Assembly: GCA_009992615.1 (NCBI GenBank)
Contig: JAACVA010000022.1
Location: 4,803-15,891 of the forward strand
DNA length: 11,089 nt
DNA from: Rhodobacterales bacterium
GTDB taxonomy: Bacteria > Pseudomonadota > Alphaproteobacteria > Rhodobacterales > Rhodobacteraceae
Direction of reading: 5' to 3'
Position 1 is the stretch's first letter. Every line of letters begins with the position of its first letter. Below are positions 1 to 7,702 of this stretch, in pieces. The notes beneath the pieces were generated by a model. It did no database searches. It was given only the letters and a program-made list of their open reading frames with translations, and was not told the origin of the DNA. The position numbers and the translations under genes are program-made.

Positions 1-704
1 GCGCGGCACTGGCCGCTGGCCGGATCGCGGCGATCTTTCACATCGAAGGCGCCGAGGCGATTGACGCCGACCTGCACGGTCTCGATGTGCTGTATGCTGC
101 CGGTTTGCGCAGCCTCGGCCCGGTCTGGAGCCGTACGACGCTGTTTGGCCATGGCGTGCCGTTCCGGTTCCCGGCGACGCCCGATGTCGGCCCCGGCCTG
201 AGCGACGCGGGCAAGCGGCTGATCCGGCGGTGCAATGCGCTGCGCATCATGGTCGACCTGTCGCATCTGAACGAAGCGGGGTTCTGGGACGTGGCCGCGA
301 TCAGCACGGCGCCGCTTGTCGCCAGCCATTCCAACGCCCATGCGATCTGTCCCCATGCGCGCAACCTGACTGACCGGCAACTGGACGCGATCCGCGACAG
401 TGACGGGATGGTCGGGCTGAATTTCGCCGTTGCCTTCCTGCGGGCGGATGGGCGGATGCTGGATGATGTGCCGCTGGCGCAGCTGCTGCACCATCTTGAT
501 CACCTGATCGAGCGGTTGGGCGAAGACCGCGTCGGCCTCGGGTCCGACTTTGACGGGGCGGTGATGCCCCGGGGGCTTGAGACTGTGGCGGATTTGCCTG
601 CCCTGCGGGCGGCGATGGCGGCACATGGATATGATGCGCCGCTCATCGCCAAGATCTGTCACGAAAACTGGCTGCGGGTGCTGGAAGCGACCTGGGGGGA
701 ATAG
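1..704 (+). CDS. Membrane (renal-type) dipeptidase, peptidase family M19, 3' part only
   Basis: The frame is open from base 3 at the window edge, so the N-terminus is missing; about 233 residues remain of a family that usually has 320-400. M19 enzymes are binuclear zinc dipeptidases that cleave dipeptides, including some with a D-residue at the C-terminal side, and Cys-Gly in the gamma-glutamyl cycle. Visible family landmarks in order are: FHIEGAEAI with the bridging metal-ligand Glu (codon 45-47); DLSH with a metal-ligand His (264-266); ASHSNAHA with a second ligand His (327-329); RNLTD; GLNF; the HHLDHL segment; and LGSDFDG with the catalytic-site Asp. The usual N-terminal HxD zinc pair would lie outside the window. 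No export signal can be judged. It is the first visible gene of the plus-strand cluster, 196 nt before the VOC gene. Family assignment is firm; the substrate is unknown. Confidence 0.95.
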   Translation, partial: AALAAGRIAAIFHIEGAEAIDADLHGLDVLYAAGLRSLGPVWSRTTLFGHGVPFRFPATPDVGPGLSDAGKRLIRRCNALRIMVDLSHLNEAGFWDVAAISTAPLVASHSNAHAICPHARNLTDRQLDAIRDSDGMVGLNFAVAFLRADGRMLDDVPLAQLLHHLDHLIERLGEDRVGLGSDFDGAVMPRGLETVADLPALRAAMAAHGYDAPLIAKICHENWLRVLEATWGE

Positions 705-900
705 CCACGTCTGGCATGATGGGCCTGCAACCGCCGTGCCGCCCAGATATTTGCCCGTCAGGCCGATTTTCGGGCTACTCCCGGCCAGAGCTGTGCAATG
801 GTGCGCGGGACCGGCCGGTGGTGGCGCGGTCGTGATGATGACGAATGCGCCAGCCATGTGCGCCAGACGGGCGGCACAGCCGCGCGGGGAGGAGACGATC

Positions 901-1263
901 ATGTTGATGGGCCTGCACCATGTGCAACTGGCCATGCCCCAGGGGGGCGAGGCCGACGCGCGGGCGTTTTACGGCGGTGTTCTGCGGATGGCCGAGGCAG
1001 CCAAGCCGGGCGATTTGGCGGAGCAGGGCGGCTGCTGGTTCGAGGCGGGTTCGCTGCGGGTGTATCTTGGGGTCGAAACTCCGTTTGCCCCGGCACAAAA
1101 GGCGCATCCGGCGTTTCTGGTGGCGTCGATTTCGGCGCTGCGCGACCGGTTGGCCGAGGCGGGTATTGTGTATCAGGACAATACCGAAATGGCGGGATTT
1201 GATCGGGTTTTCCTCGATGATCCTTTCGGCAACCGGCTGTTGTTGCTGGCGCGGGCCGACTGA
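901..1263 (+). CDS. VOC (glyoxalase/bleomycin resistance/dioxygenase) superfamily protein
   Basis: A 120-residue single-domain protein, the usual size for a small VOC protein that works as a dimer. ATG 901 is chosen because GGGGAGGAG at 886-894 lies 6 nt upstream; the frame extends further upstream but without VOC character. The ATG at 907 (MGLHHVQLAM) is an alternative. Landmarks are HHVQLAMP (residues 6-13), RAFYGGVL (21-28), GGCWF (43-47), LRVYLGVE (52-59), KAHPAFLV (67-74) and the terminal DDPFGNR (106-112). His7 and His69 stand where VOC metal ligands commonly stand. The position after GNRL, often Glu and often a metal ligand, is Leu114, and Tyr55 stands where relatives I recall have His (LHLGVE). 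Metal-dependent catalysis is therefore doubtful. It sits between the dipeptidase and 5-oxoprolinase genes, 57 nt before the latter. The reaction cannot be named. Confidence 0.88.
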   Translation: MLMGLHHVQLAMPQGGEADARAFYGGVLRMAEAAKPGDLAEQGGCWFEAGSLRVYLGVETPFAPAQKAHPAFLVASISALRDRLAEAGIVYQDNTEMAGFDRVFLDDPFGNRLLLLARAD

Positions 1264-1320
1264 CGCTTTTCCTTTGTGCCGTGCGCGGTTAGGGTCGCAA
1301 TGCAACAGGGGGAGGGCATC

Positions 1321-4300
1321 ATGTGGCAATTTTGGGTCGATCGTGGCGGCACCTTCACCGATATTGTGGCGCGTCGGCCTGATGGCACGGTACAGGCCCA
1401 CAAGCTGCTCAGTGAGAACCCAGAGGCATATCGCGACGCCGCCGTACACGGCATCCGTCATATGCTGGGTCTTGGGCCGGAAGATGCAATCGTGCCGGGC
1501 ACCATCGCGGCTGTCAAGATGGGCACCACCGTTGCCACGAATGCGCTGCTGGAACGCAAGGGCGAAAAGACCGTGCTGGCGATCACCGCCGGTTTGCGGG
1601 ATTTGTTGCAAATAGGCTATCAGAACCGGCCGCGCCTGTTTGATCTGCACATCCAATTGCCTGAAATGTTATATTCTGACGTGATCGAGGTGGCCGAGCG
1701 TGTGGCCGCCGGCGGCACGGTTCTGACGGCGCTGGACGAAGAAGCGCTGCGCAAGCAGTTGCAGGCGGCCTTTGACGACGGCTATCGCGCCATCGCCATC
1801 GGGTTCGTTCACGGCTATCGGTTTCAGGATCACGAAAAGACGGCGGGGCGGCTTGCCCGCGCCGTGGGGTTCACCCAGGTGTCGCTGTCCCATGAGGTGT
1901 CGCCGCTGATCAAGCTGGTGGGCCGGGGCGATACCACCGTGGTCGATGCGTATCTGTCGCCGATTCTGCGGCGCTATGTGGCACAGGTGGGCGATGCGCT
2001 GGGCGGTGAGGGGCAGCTGATGTTCATGCAGTCCAACGGCGGGCTGACTGACGCGGCGCTGTTCCAGGGCAAGGATTCGATCCTGTCGGGGCCTGCGGGT
2101 GGCGTTGTGGGGATGGTGCGCACGGCACAAGGCGCGGGGTTTGACCGGCTGATCGGGTTCGACATGGGGGGCACGTCCACCGATGTGTGCCATTATGCCG
2201 GAACCTATGAACGCAGCTTTGAAACCGAGGTGGCCGGCGTGCGGATGCGCGCCCCGATGATGAGCATCCACACCGTCGCCGCCGGGGGCGGTTCGATCCT
2301 GAGCTTTCGGCAGGGGCGATTGCAGGTGGGCCCTGAAAGTGCCGGCGCCGATCCGGGGCCTGCCGCCTATCGCCGGGGCGGTCCGCTGACCGTGACCGAC
2401 TGCAATGTGTTGTTGGGCAAGATCAACCCGGCCATCTTTCCCCATGTTTTCGGACCGAATGGCGATCAGCCGCTGGATGTGGGCGCGGTGCGTGCCGGGT
2501 TCGCCCGCCTTGCCCGGCAGATGGCCGATGAACTGGGCGAACCTGAACGCACGCCCGAGGATCTGGCCGAAGGGTTCCTGCGCATCGCCGTCGAAAACAT
2601 GGCCAACGCGATCAAGAAGATCAGCGTGCAGCGCGGCTATGACGTGACCGGGTACACGATGAACTGTTTTGGCGGTGCAGGCGGGCAACATGCCTGTCTG
2701 GTGGCCGATGTTCTGGGAATGCAGCGGATCTATGTGCATCCCTTCGCGGGGGTCCTGTCGGCCTTTGGCATGGGGCTGGCTGATGTGCGCGAGATCCGCG
2801 AGCATCAGTTTGCCGCCGATCTGGCCAATGGCGCGGCGCGCGATGTCGTGGCGCGGCTGGGGACCGAGGCGCAGGCGGCCGTCGAACGGCAGGGCATCGC
2901 GCCCGACCGGATCAGCCTGATCGAAACCGCCCATATCCGCACGCCCGGCGGCCATCAGGCCCTGCCGGTGCCGTTCGGTGATGTGGCCGCCATGCGCGCC
3001 GGGTTCGATGCGGCGCACAAGGCACGGTTCGGGTTCGTGCCTGACTATGACGGGCTGATCCTCGATGTGCTGACGGTCGAGGCGGTGGGCGAAACCGGCG
3101 AGGCGGTGCGCCTGCCGCGCGGCACTGGCGGCGCCCCCGATGCCATCACGCCGATGTTTGCCGAAGGCGCATGGCGCGACGTGCCGCTGATCGACCGTGC
3201 ATCGCTGGTGCCTGGTGTTACTGTGACCGGGCCCGCCGTGATCTTTGAGCCGACCGGAACGAATATCGTCGAACCGGGCTGGGCCGCCCACACCCCCGAT
3301 GGCGCCGATCTGATCCTTGAACGGGCCTTGCCTTTGCAGCGGGCCGAGGCGGTGGGCACCCGTGTCGATCCGATCATGCTGGAGGTGTTCAACAACCTGT
3401 TCATGTCGATCGCCGAACAGATGGGCGCGACCCTGGCCAACACTGCCTATTCGGTCAACATCAAGGAACGTTACGATTTTTCCTGCGCCATTTTCGATGC
3501 GCGCGGCGATCTGGTGGCAAATGCGCCCCACGTTCCGGTGCATCTCGGCTCGATGAGCCAATCGGTGCGCACCGTGCTGGCGCAGAACGAAGGCACGCTG
3601 AAGCCCGGTGATGTCATCATGATGAACAATCCGTTCAATGGCGGCACCCATCTGCCCGACATTACCGTCATCACCCCGGTGTTCGAGGGCGGTGAAATCG
3701 CCTTTGTCGTTGCATCGCGCGGGCACCATGCCGACATTGGCGGCACCACCCCCGGATCGGCCCCGCCCGACAGCACGCATATCGAACAGGAAGGCGTGGT
3801 GATCGACAATTTCAAGCTGGTCGATGGTGGGGTGTTGCAAAAGGCGGCGGCCGAGGCGCTGTTGCGCGGCGCGAAATATCCGGTGCGCAACGTCGCGCAG
3901 AACATGGCAGATCTGGCCGCCCAGATTGCCGCCAACGCAACCGGCCTCGCCGAGTTGCAACGCATCACGGCGCAATTCGGGTTGCAAACTGTCCATGCCT
4001 ATATGGGCCATGTGCAGGATAACGCAGAAGAATCCGTGCGCCGGGTGCTGGACGTGCTGAAGGATTGCGCCTTTACCTATGTGCTGGATTCCGGGCAACA
4101 GATTGCCGTACGGATTGCGGTGGATGCCAAGGCGCGCAGTGCGGTGATTGATTTTGCCGGCACCTCACCGCAGGATGCGGGCAATTACAACGCGCCCCTG
4201 TCGATCTGCCGGGCGGCGGTTCTGTATGTATTCCGCTGTCTGGTGGGTGCCGACATCCCGATGAACGAAGGCTGCCTGAAACCGCTGGATCTGCGGGTGC

Positions 4301-4887
4301 CGGACGGCAGCATGATCAACCCGGCCTGGCCTGCCGCCGTGATCGCGGGCAACACCGAAGTGTCACAGGCAATCACCGAAACGCTGTTCGGCGCGTTGGG
4401 CGTGCTGGCGGGCAGTCAGGGCACGATGAACAATTTTGTCTATGGCAACGACGTGCACCAGAATTACGAAACGATCTGCGGCGGCACGGGGGCGGGCAAC
4501 GGATTTCCGGGCGCGCATGGCGTGCATTCACACATGACCAATACCCGCATGACCGACCCCGAGGTTCTTGAAACCCGCTTTCCAGTGCGGCTTGAGCAGT
4601 TTGAACTGCGGCGCGGTTCGGGCGGGGCCGGACGCTGGCACGGCGGTGACGGGATTGTCCGCGCCCTGCGGTTTCTCGAGGAGATGACCGTGACAGTTCT
4701 GTCGTCGCACCGCGAAACCGCGCCGTTTGGCGTTGCCGGCGGCGCGCCGGGCAAATCCGGGGTGAACGCGGTGCACCGCGCCGATGGTTCGGTCGAACGG
4801 TTGCGCGGCAATGATTCGGCGCAAATGTATCCGGGCGATGTGTTTGTGATGGAAACGCCCGGTGGCGGCGGATTTGGCAAGGAGTGA
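1321..4887 (+). CDS. 5-oxoprolinase / hydantoinase, fused HyuA-HyuB type
   Basis: 1188 residues, slightly shorter than eukaryotic 5-oxoprolinase (about 1290) and normal for fused bacterial forms. The family opens 5-oxo-L-proline to L-glutamate with ATP hydrolysis; relatives act on hydantoins. Part A (about 1-680) carries the N-terminal WVDRGGTFTDIVA phosphate-binding loop, KMGTTVATNALLERKG (residues 66-81), DMGGTSTDV (281-289, actin-like ATPase fold) and GGAGGQHA (451-458). Part B (about 683-1188) carries GGTHLPDITV, SRGHHADIGGTTPGS, GGTGAGNGFPGAHGVHSH, RRGSGGAGRWHGGDG and the glycine-rich METPGGGGFG end. ATG 1321 is used because GGGGGAGGG lies just upstream and MWQFWVDRGG matches the usual family N-terminus; an in-frame start at 1276 would add 15 residues of no family character. 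No frame break is seen. The aldehyde dehydrogenase gene follows after 4 nt. Family certain; 5-oxoproline rather than hydantoin as substrate is likely but inferred. Confidence 0.95.
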   Translation: MWQFWVDRGGTFTDIVARRPDGTVQAHKLLSENPEAYRDAAVHGIRHMLGLGPEDAIVPGTIAAVKMGTTVATNALLERKGEKTVLAITAGLRDLLQIGYQNRPRLFDLHIQLPEMLYSDVIEVAERVAAGGTVLTALDEEALRKQLQAAFDDGYRAIAIGFVHGYRFQDHEKTAGRLARAVGFTQVSLSHEVSPLIKLVGRGDTTVVDAYLSPILRRYVAQVGDALGGEGQLMFMQSNGGLTDAALFQGKDSILSGPAGGVVGMVRTAQGAGFDRLIGFDMGGTSTDVCHYAGTYERSFETEVAGVRMRAPMMSIHTVAAGGGSILSFRQGRLQVGPESAGADPGPAAYRRGGPLTVTDCNVLLGKINPAIFPHVFGPNGDQPLDVGAVRAGFARLARQMADELGEPERTPEDLAEGFLRIAVENMANAIKKISVQRGYDVTGYTMNCFGGAGGQHACLVADVLGMQRIYVHPFAGVLSAFGMGLADVREIREHQFAADLANGAARDVVARLGTEAQAAVERQGIAPDRISLIETAHIRTPGGHQALPVPFGDVAAMRAGFDAAHKARFGFVPDYDGLILDVLTVEAVGETGEAVRLPRGTGGAPDAITPMFAEGAWRDVPLIDRASLVPGVTVTGPAVIFEPTGTNIVEPGWAAHTPDGADLILERALPLQRAEAVGTRVDPIMLEVFNNLFMSIAEQMGATLANTAYSVNIKERYDFSCAIFDARGDLVANAPHVPVHLGSMSQSVRTVLAQNEGTLKPGDVIMMNNPFNGGTHLPDITVITPVFEGGEIAFVVASRGHHADIGGTTPGSAPPDSTHIEQEGVVIDNFKLVDGGVLQKAAAEALLRGAKYPVRNVAQNMADLAAQIAANATGLAELQRITAQFGLQTVHAYMGHVQDNAEESVRRVLDVLKDCAFTYVLDSGQQIAVRIAVDAKARSAVIDFAGTSPQDAGNYNAPLSICRAAVLYVFRCLVGADIPMNEGCLKPLDLRVPDGSMINPAWPAAVIAGNTEVSQAITETLFGALGVLAGSQGTMNNFVYGNDVHQNYETICGGTGAGNGFPGAHGVHSHMTNTRMTDPEVLETRFPVRLEQFELRRGSGGAGRWHGGDGIVRALRFLEEMTVTVLSSHRETAPFGVAGGAPGKSGVNAVHRADGSVERLRGNDSAQMYPGDVFVMETPGGGGFGKE

Positions 4888-4891
4888 CGCG

Positions 4892-6346
4892 ATGACAGTG
4901 ACAGCTTTGGGCATAGACCCGACATATGTTTTGATCGGCGGGTCGTGGGGGCCCTGTGCCGGTGGCGAAACCCTTGCCCTGAGCAACCCGTCCGACGGCA
5001 CGACCCTGTGCCACATCGCGGCGGGCGGTTCCGATGACATCGACAGCGCTGTCGCCGCCGCCCAGGCTGCCATGGATGGCCCATGGGGACGCTCAACCGC
5101 AGTGGAACGGGGGCGCGTTCTGGCCCGGCTGGGCGGCCTTGTTCTGGAAAACACCGAAGAATTGGCAAGGCTTGAGGCGCTGGATGTGGGCAAGCCTCTG
5201 ACACAGGCCCGCGCCGATGTGATCGCCCTGGCGCGCTATATGGAGTTTTACGCCGGGGCCGCCGACAAGGTGCATGGCGAGACGATTCCGTATCTGGACG
5301 GATACACCGTTTACACCCTGCGTCAGCCGCATGGGGTGACGGGCCATATCGTGCCATGGAATTATCCGATGCAGATCATTGGCCGGTCGGTGGGGGCCGC
5401 GCTGGCGATGGGCAATGCCTGTGTGCTGAAACCCGCAGAAGAGGCTTGCCTGACCGCGCTGGCCTTTGGTGAACTGGCGTGTCGGGCGGGCCTGCCTGCG
5501 GGCGCGCTGAACATCGTGCCGGGGCGCGGCGCGCAGGCCGGTGCGGCACTGGCCGGGCATCCGGGCGTGCGGCACGTTTCGTTCACAGGCTCGGTGGCGA
5601 CGGGGCGGTTGATTCAGGCGGCGGCGGCGCAGAATGTCGTGCCCGTAACACTGGAACTGGGGGGCAAATCGCCGCAACTGGTGTTTGACGATGCAGATAT
5701 TGAGGCGGCTCTGCCGTTTCTGGTGAATTCGGGCATCCAGAACGCGGGCCAGACCTGCTCTGCCGCCTCGCGTATTCTGGTGCAGCGCGGCGTGTACGAC
5801 CGGGTGGTGGAGCGGATAGCAGAACGCTATGCCGCCTTGCGCGCCGGGCCTGCGCTGGCCGATCTTGCGCTGGGGCCGCTGGTGTCGGTTCGGCAAAAAG
5901 CGATTGTCGAGGGGTTTCTTGCGGCTGGTGCTGATCTGAATTGCGTGGCCCGCGGGCAGGTTGTGGGCGACGCGCCCGCCGGGGGGGCCTATGTCGCACC
6001 ACATCTGTTTGCCGATGTACCGCCCGATCATACATTGGCACAGGACGAGATTTTTGGACCTGTTCAAGTGGTTATTCCGTTCGATGACGAGGCGCAGGCG
6101 CTGGCCATCGCCAATGGAACGGATTACGGGCTGGTGGCCAGCGTGTGGACCGGCGAGGGCGCGCGGCAGATGCGGTTGGCGCGTGCCTTGCGCGCGGGCC
6201 AGGTGTTTCTGAACAACTATGGCGCCGGTGGCGGCGTGGAATTGCCATTCGGGGGCACCGGCCTGTCGGGACATGGCCGTGAAAAGGGGTTCGAGGCACT
6301 GTATGGGTTTTCCACGGTGAAAACCGTGGCGGCGCGGCACGGCTGA
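4892..6346 (+). CDS. Aldehyde dehydrogenase family protein (NAD(P)-dependent)
   Basis: 484 residues, the normal length for the classical aldehyde dehydrogenase superfamily, which oxidises aldehydes to carboxylic acids in the cytosol. The active-site set is complete: PWNYP with Asn157, VLKPAEE with Lys180 for cofactor binding, FTGSVATGR (231-239) in the nucleotide-binding fold, ELGGKSP with general base Glu255, GQTCSA with nucleophile Cys289, and DEIFGP with Glu386. The PFGGTGLSGHGREKG end (452-466) is typical of betaine-aldehyde, gamma-aminobutyraldehyde and related dehydrogenases, but I cannot name the substrate. ATG 4892 is chosen because AAGGAG at 4879-4884, inside the end of the oxoprolinase gene, is 7 nt upstream. 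An in-frame start at 4862 would overlap the preceding gene and add ten non-family residues. The 4-nt gap to the oxoprolinase gene argues for one transcript and coupled translation. The Hint gene converges 11 nt downstream. Confidence 0.94.
   Translation: MTVTALGIDPTYVLIGGSWGPCAGGETLALSNPSDGTTLCHIAAGGSDDIDSAVAAAQAAMDGPWGRSTAVERGRVLARLGGLVLENTEELARLEALDVGKPLTQARADVIALARYMEFYAGAADKVHGETIPYLDGYTVYTLRQPHGVTGHIVPWNYPMQIIGRSVGAALAMGNACVLKPAEEACLTALAFGELACRAGLPAGALNIVPGRGAQAGAALAGHPGVRHVSFTGSVATGRLIQAAAAQNVVPVTLELGGKSPQLVFDDADIEAALPFLVNSGIQNAGQTCSAASRILVQRGVYDRVVERIAERYAALRAGPALADLALGPLVSVRQKAIVEGFLAAGADLNCVARGQVVGDAPAGGAYVAPHLFADVPPDHTLAQDEIFGPVQVVIPFDDEAQALAIANGTDYGLVASVWTGEGARQMRLARALRAGQVFLNNYGAGGGVELPFGGTGLSGHGREKGFEALYGFSTVKTVAARHG
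6312..6329. repeat. Perfect 7-bp inverted repeat with GAAA tetraloop at the aldehyde dehydrogenase 3' end
   Basis: CCACGGT (6312-6318) and ACCGTGG (6323-6329) flank the four-base loop GAAA. It lies inside the last codons of the aldehyde dehydrogenase (STVKTV), 17 nt before its stop and 28 nt beyond the stop of the convergent Hint gene. No T-tract follows on either strand, so it is not a standard intrinsic terminator. It could still protect RNA ends or slow polymerase between two convergent genes, or simply follow from the encoded residues Thr-Val-Lys-Thr-Val. Confidence 0.4.
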
Positions 6347-6357
6347 GGGGCGCAGCT

Positions 6358-7128
6358 TCAGGCGGCGTACACCCCGTTGCGTCTATTGGTCCCGACCCGT
6401 GGAAAACACAGCCGGCCGAAATCGCTGATCTGGCGCATATGTGGGAACAGCGACAGGAAAAGTACCATCATCGCGGGGTCGATCCGCTCGGGGTTCAGCG
6501 GGCCGGGGTGCATACTTTCCACCTCGACCCCATTGGCGACAAAGGTGCGGTGACCGAGAAAGCCCAGGTGATAGGTCTGGATCGTGGAAACCGGGGTGAT
6601 TTCGATCACGCTAACTCCGTCCACCATCGGCGCGATCGGCTCCAGCACCGCGCCGGTGCCATCTATGGCCGCACGGTTCAACAACCGCGCGGCAGGGCCG
6701 AGCAGCAGATCGGGCATCGGGCGACCCAGGCCAAAGGCATCGGCGGCAACGCGGTACATCCGCAAGGGTGACGTTTCCTGTGCCGGGCTGTCGGGGGTGA
6801 TGGTCATCGCGCCGACCCACATCAGCGGGGCGATGCCGGTGGTTGTCTGAACAAGACTGCCAGGCGTCAGGTCTTCGATCGCGACGGCGCCATCAATCGT
6901 GGGAATCAGCGCGCCACGGCCAAAGCCGCAGAAGGCATCCTCGAACAGCGGCAGGGCAGGTGCGAATTTGGCAAGATCGCCGTATTCGCCGGTGCGATCA
7001 ATCCACTGAACCGAAAAGCGGCGTGTCACGCGTGCTTTGTGCGTCGGCGCGGCGCGACGGCGCACCGTCCACTGGGTTGATATTGCACCGGGAACCGTGC
7101 GGGGCAGCACTTGGTGGGAGTGTGTCAT
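6358..7128 (-). CDS. Hint-domain (Hedgehog/intein-like) protein of the Rhodobacterales type
   Basis: 256 residues. The middle (about 66-205) matches the Hint_2-type domain often found in Rhodobacterales proteins: FGRGALIPT, then GAVAIEDLTPGSLVQT (80-95), APLMWVGAMTI (100-110), DAFGLGRPMPDLLLGPAARLL (first residues at 130), GVSVIEI (171-177), YHLGFLGHRTFVANGVEVES (186-205). Hint domains fold like inteins and can cleave or splice their own chain in some families; the job of these bacterial stand-alone forms is not established. The canonical nucleophile Cys directly before the F-x-x-G-T turn is not in register: Cys67 lies one residue too early, and the domain end lacks the intein His-Asn. Autoprocessing is therefore doubtful. 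The N-terminal 65 residues are Arg-rich with no recognised domain and no signal peptide. ATG 7128 is chosen because of GGAAGG (7142-7137) 8 nt upstream; a TTG at 7203 would add 25 residues. It is convergent with the aldehyde dehydrogenase gene. Confidence 0.85.
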   Translation of the reverse strand: MTHSHQVLPRTVPGAISTQWTVRRRAAPTHKARVTRRFSVQWIDRTGEYGDLAKFAPALPLFEDAFCGFGRGALIPTIDGAVAIEDLTPGSLVQTTTGIAPLMWVGAMTITPDSPAQETSPLRMYRVAADAFGLGRPMPDLLLGPAARLLNRAAIDGTGAVLEPIAPMVDGVSVIEITPVSTIQTYHLGFLGHRTFVANGVEVESMHPGPLNPERIDPAMMVLFLSLFPHMRQISDFGRLCFPRVGTNRRNGVYAA

Positions 7129-7136
7129 GCGAGCAA

Positions 7137-7142
7137 CCTTCC
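7137..7142 (-). promoter_or_regulatory. Ribosome binding site deciding the Hint gene start
   Basis: On the minus strand the bases read GGAAGG, with 8 nt before ATG 7128. The alternative in-frame TTG at 7203 has no comparable purine-rich site nearby, so ATG 7128 is preferred. Confidence 0.6.
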
Positions 7143-7194
7143 GGTCTGTCCACACTGCATCGGCCCCCACCGAAATTTGCAGTTGGTAGATAAA

Positions 7195-7235
7195 GCGTGC
7201 CAAGTACGCCGGGCGCTGTCAAAATAATTAGTGCA
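7195..7235 (-). promoter_or_regulatory. Possible promoter of the Hint-domain gene
   Basis: On the minus strand a perfect -35 hexamer TTGACA occupies 7222-7217, preceded by an A/T-rich AATTATTT patch that could act as an UP element. The -10 is weak: ACGCTT at the usual 18-nt spacing, or TTATCT at an over-long spacing of 23 nt. It lies about 90 nt before ATG 7128. The -35 match is seen in the sequence; promoter function is inferred. Confidence 0.35.
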
Positions 7236-7428
7236 AAGCAGTAAATTCAGCGGACATACTGCATTTTCCATGTTGGGTGTTTCCATCTTTTGCCCCGATT
7301 GCAGCCATCCGGCGAACAATGATTTGCCTGCGCTGACACGGGGCCGAACCGCCCGACAATCGACGCTGTAGGCGCACAAAACGAGATCTTTGAATGTCTT
7401 TGTTCTGGTCTTGGAAATATGGTGCGAA

Positions 7429-7575
7429 TCAGGCCGTTGCGGCGTGTCGCACCATGGTGTTGCCTGCACCGGCGATCATCACTGCGGGCATTTTGCGGGC
7501 CTGCCACGGCATTTTTGGCTGTGGCCTGCGGGATTCTGCCAGGGCGCTTTGCAACCAACGACGCTTGATAGCCAT
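7429..7575 (-). CDS. Small basic protein of unknown function, 48 aa
   Basis: A short reading frame beginning MAIKRRWLQSALAES and containing KMPWQARK (21-28). It is strongly basic at the N-terminus (KRRW) and has no membrane segment. It starts at ATG 7575 with AAGGAA (7587-7582) 6 nt upstream, a good site for this genome, and ends in TGA at 7431-7429. Third codon positions are mostly G or C, as in the neighbouring genes. The pattern of a KRRWLxS start followed by a PW(Q/A)RG-like basic motif resembles short unannotated proteins I recall from Rhodobacterales, but I cannot name a family or function. It lies between the Hint gene and the pgeF operon on the same strand as both, with its own leader. 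Antisense frames over the same bases lack a good ribosome binding site. Real gene: somewhat more likely than not. Confidence 0.5.
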   Translation of the reverse strand: MAIKRRWLQSALAESRRPQPKMPWQARKMPAVMIAGAGNTMVRHAATA

Positions 7576-7667
7576 GATGTGTTCCTTGCTTTTTGCTCGG
7601 ACCGCCCGGTGGGCCCTGCTGTGCGATACGCCTTTATTGCGCTCGAAAGCGGCCAGCCAAGGGCGCA

Positions 7668-7679
7668 TTAAGGTTAAGG
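7668..7679. repeat. Tandem TTAAGG TTAAGG direct repeat
   Basis: Two adjacent copies of TTAAGG (plus strand) stand in an otherwise GC-rich region, about 93 nt upstream of the 48-aa ORF. TTAA half-sites occur in CtrA sites, but those need a 7-nt gap, while the gap here is 2 nt. No function is assigned. Confidence 0.35.
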
Positions 7680-7702
7680 ATGGGTTCATTTTGGGGCAGC
7701 TT

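Larger units (their letters stand above)
7129..7428. other. Gene-free stretch upstream of the Hint gene
   Basis: No coding region is supported here on either strand; the open frames have no family character and no good start sites. It includes the most A/T-rich patch of the surroundings (about 7221-7250). The minus strand carries TTGACA at 7222-7217, the likely -35 element for the Hint gene. No RNA gene, repeat or terminator is recognised. Confidence 0.5.

Noticed and set aside
705..900. Extra small gene in the dipeptidase-VOC gap
   Set aside because: Open frames here lack ribosome binding sites and family character; no RNA structure stands out.
1276..1320. Upstream in-frame start for the oxoprolinase
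   Set aside because: The 15 extra residues have no family counterpart, and the GGGGGAGGG site fits ATG 1321.
1264..1320. Possible promoter in the VOC-oxoprolinase gap (TTAGGG as -10)
   Set aside because: No -35 with correct spacing; the 57-nt gap is compatible with plain operon readthrough.
1669..4098. Very long (809 codons) minus-strand open frame inside the oxoprolinase gene
   Set aside because: His/Arg/Gly/Gln-rich antisense shadow caused by high third-position GC; the plus-strand frame has complete family motifs.
7668..7679. TTAAGG tandem repeat as a CtrA binding site
   Set aside because: CtrA sites need TTAA-N7-TTAA; here the half-sites are only 2 nt apart.
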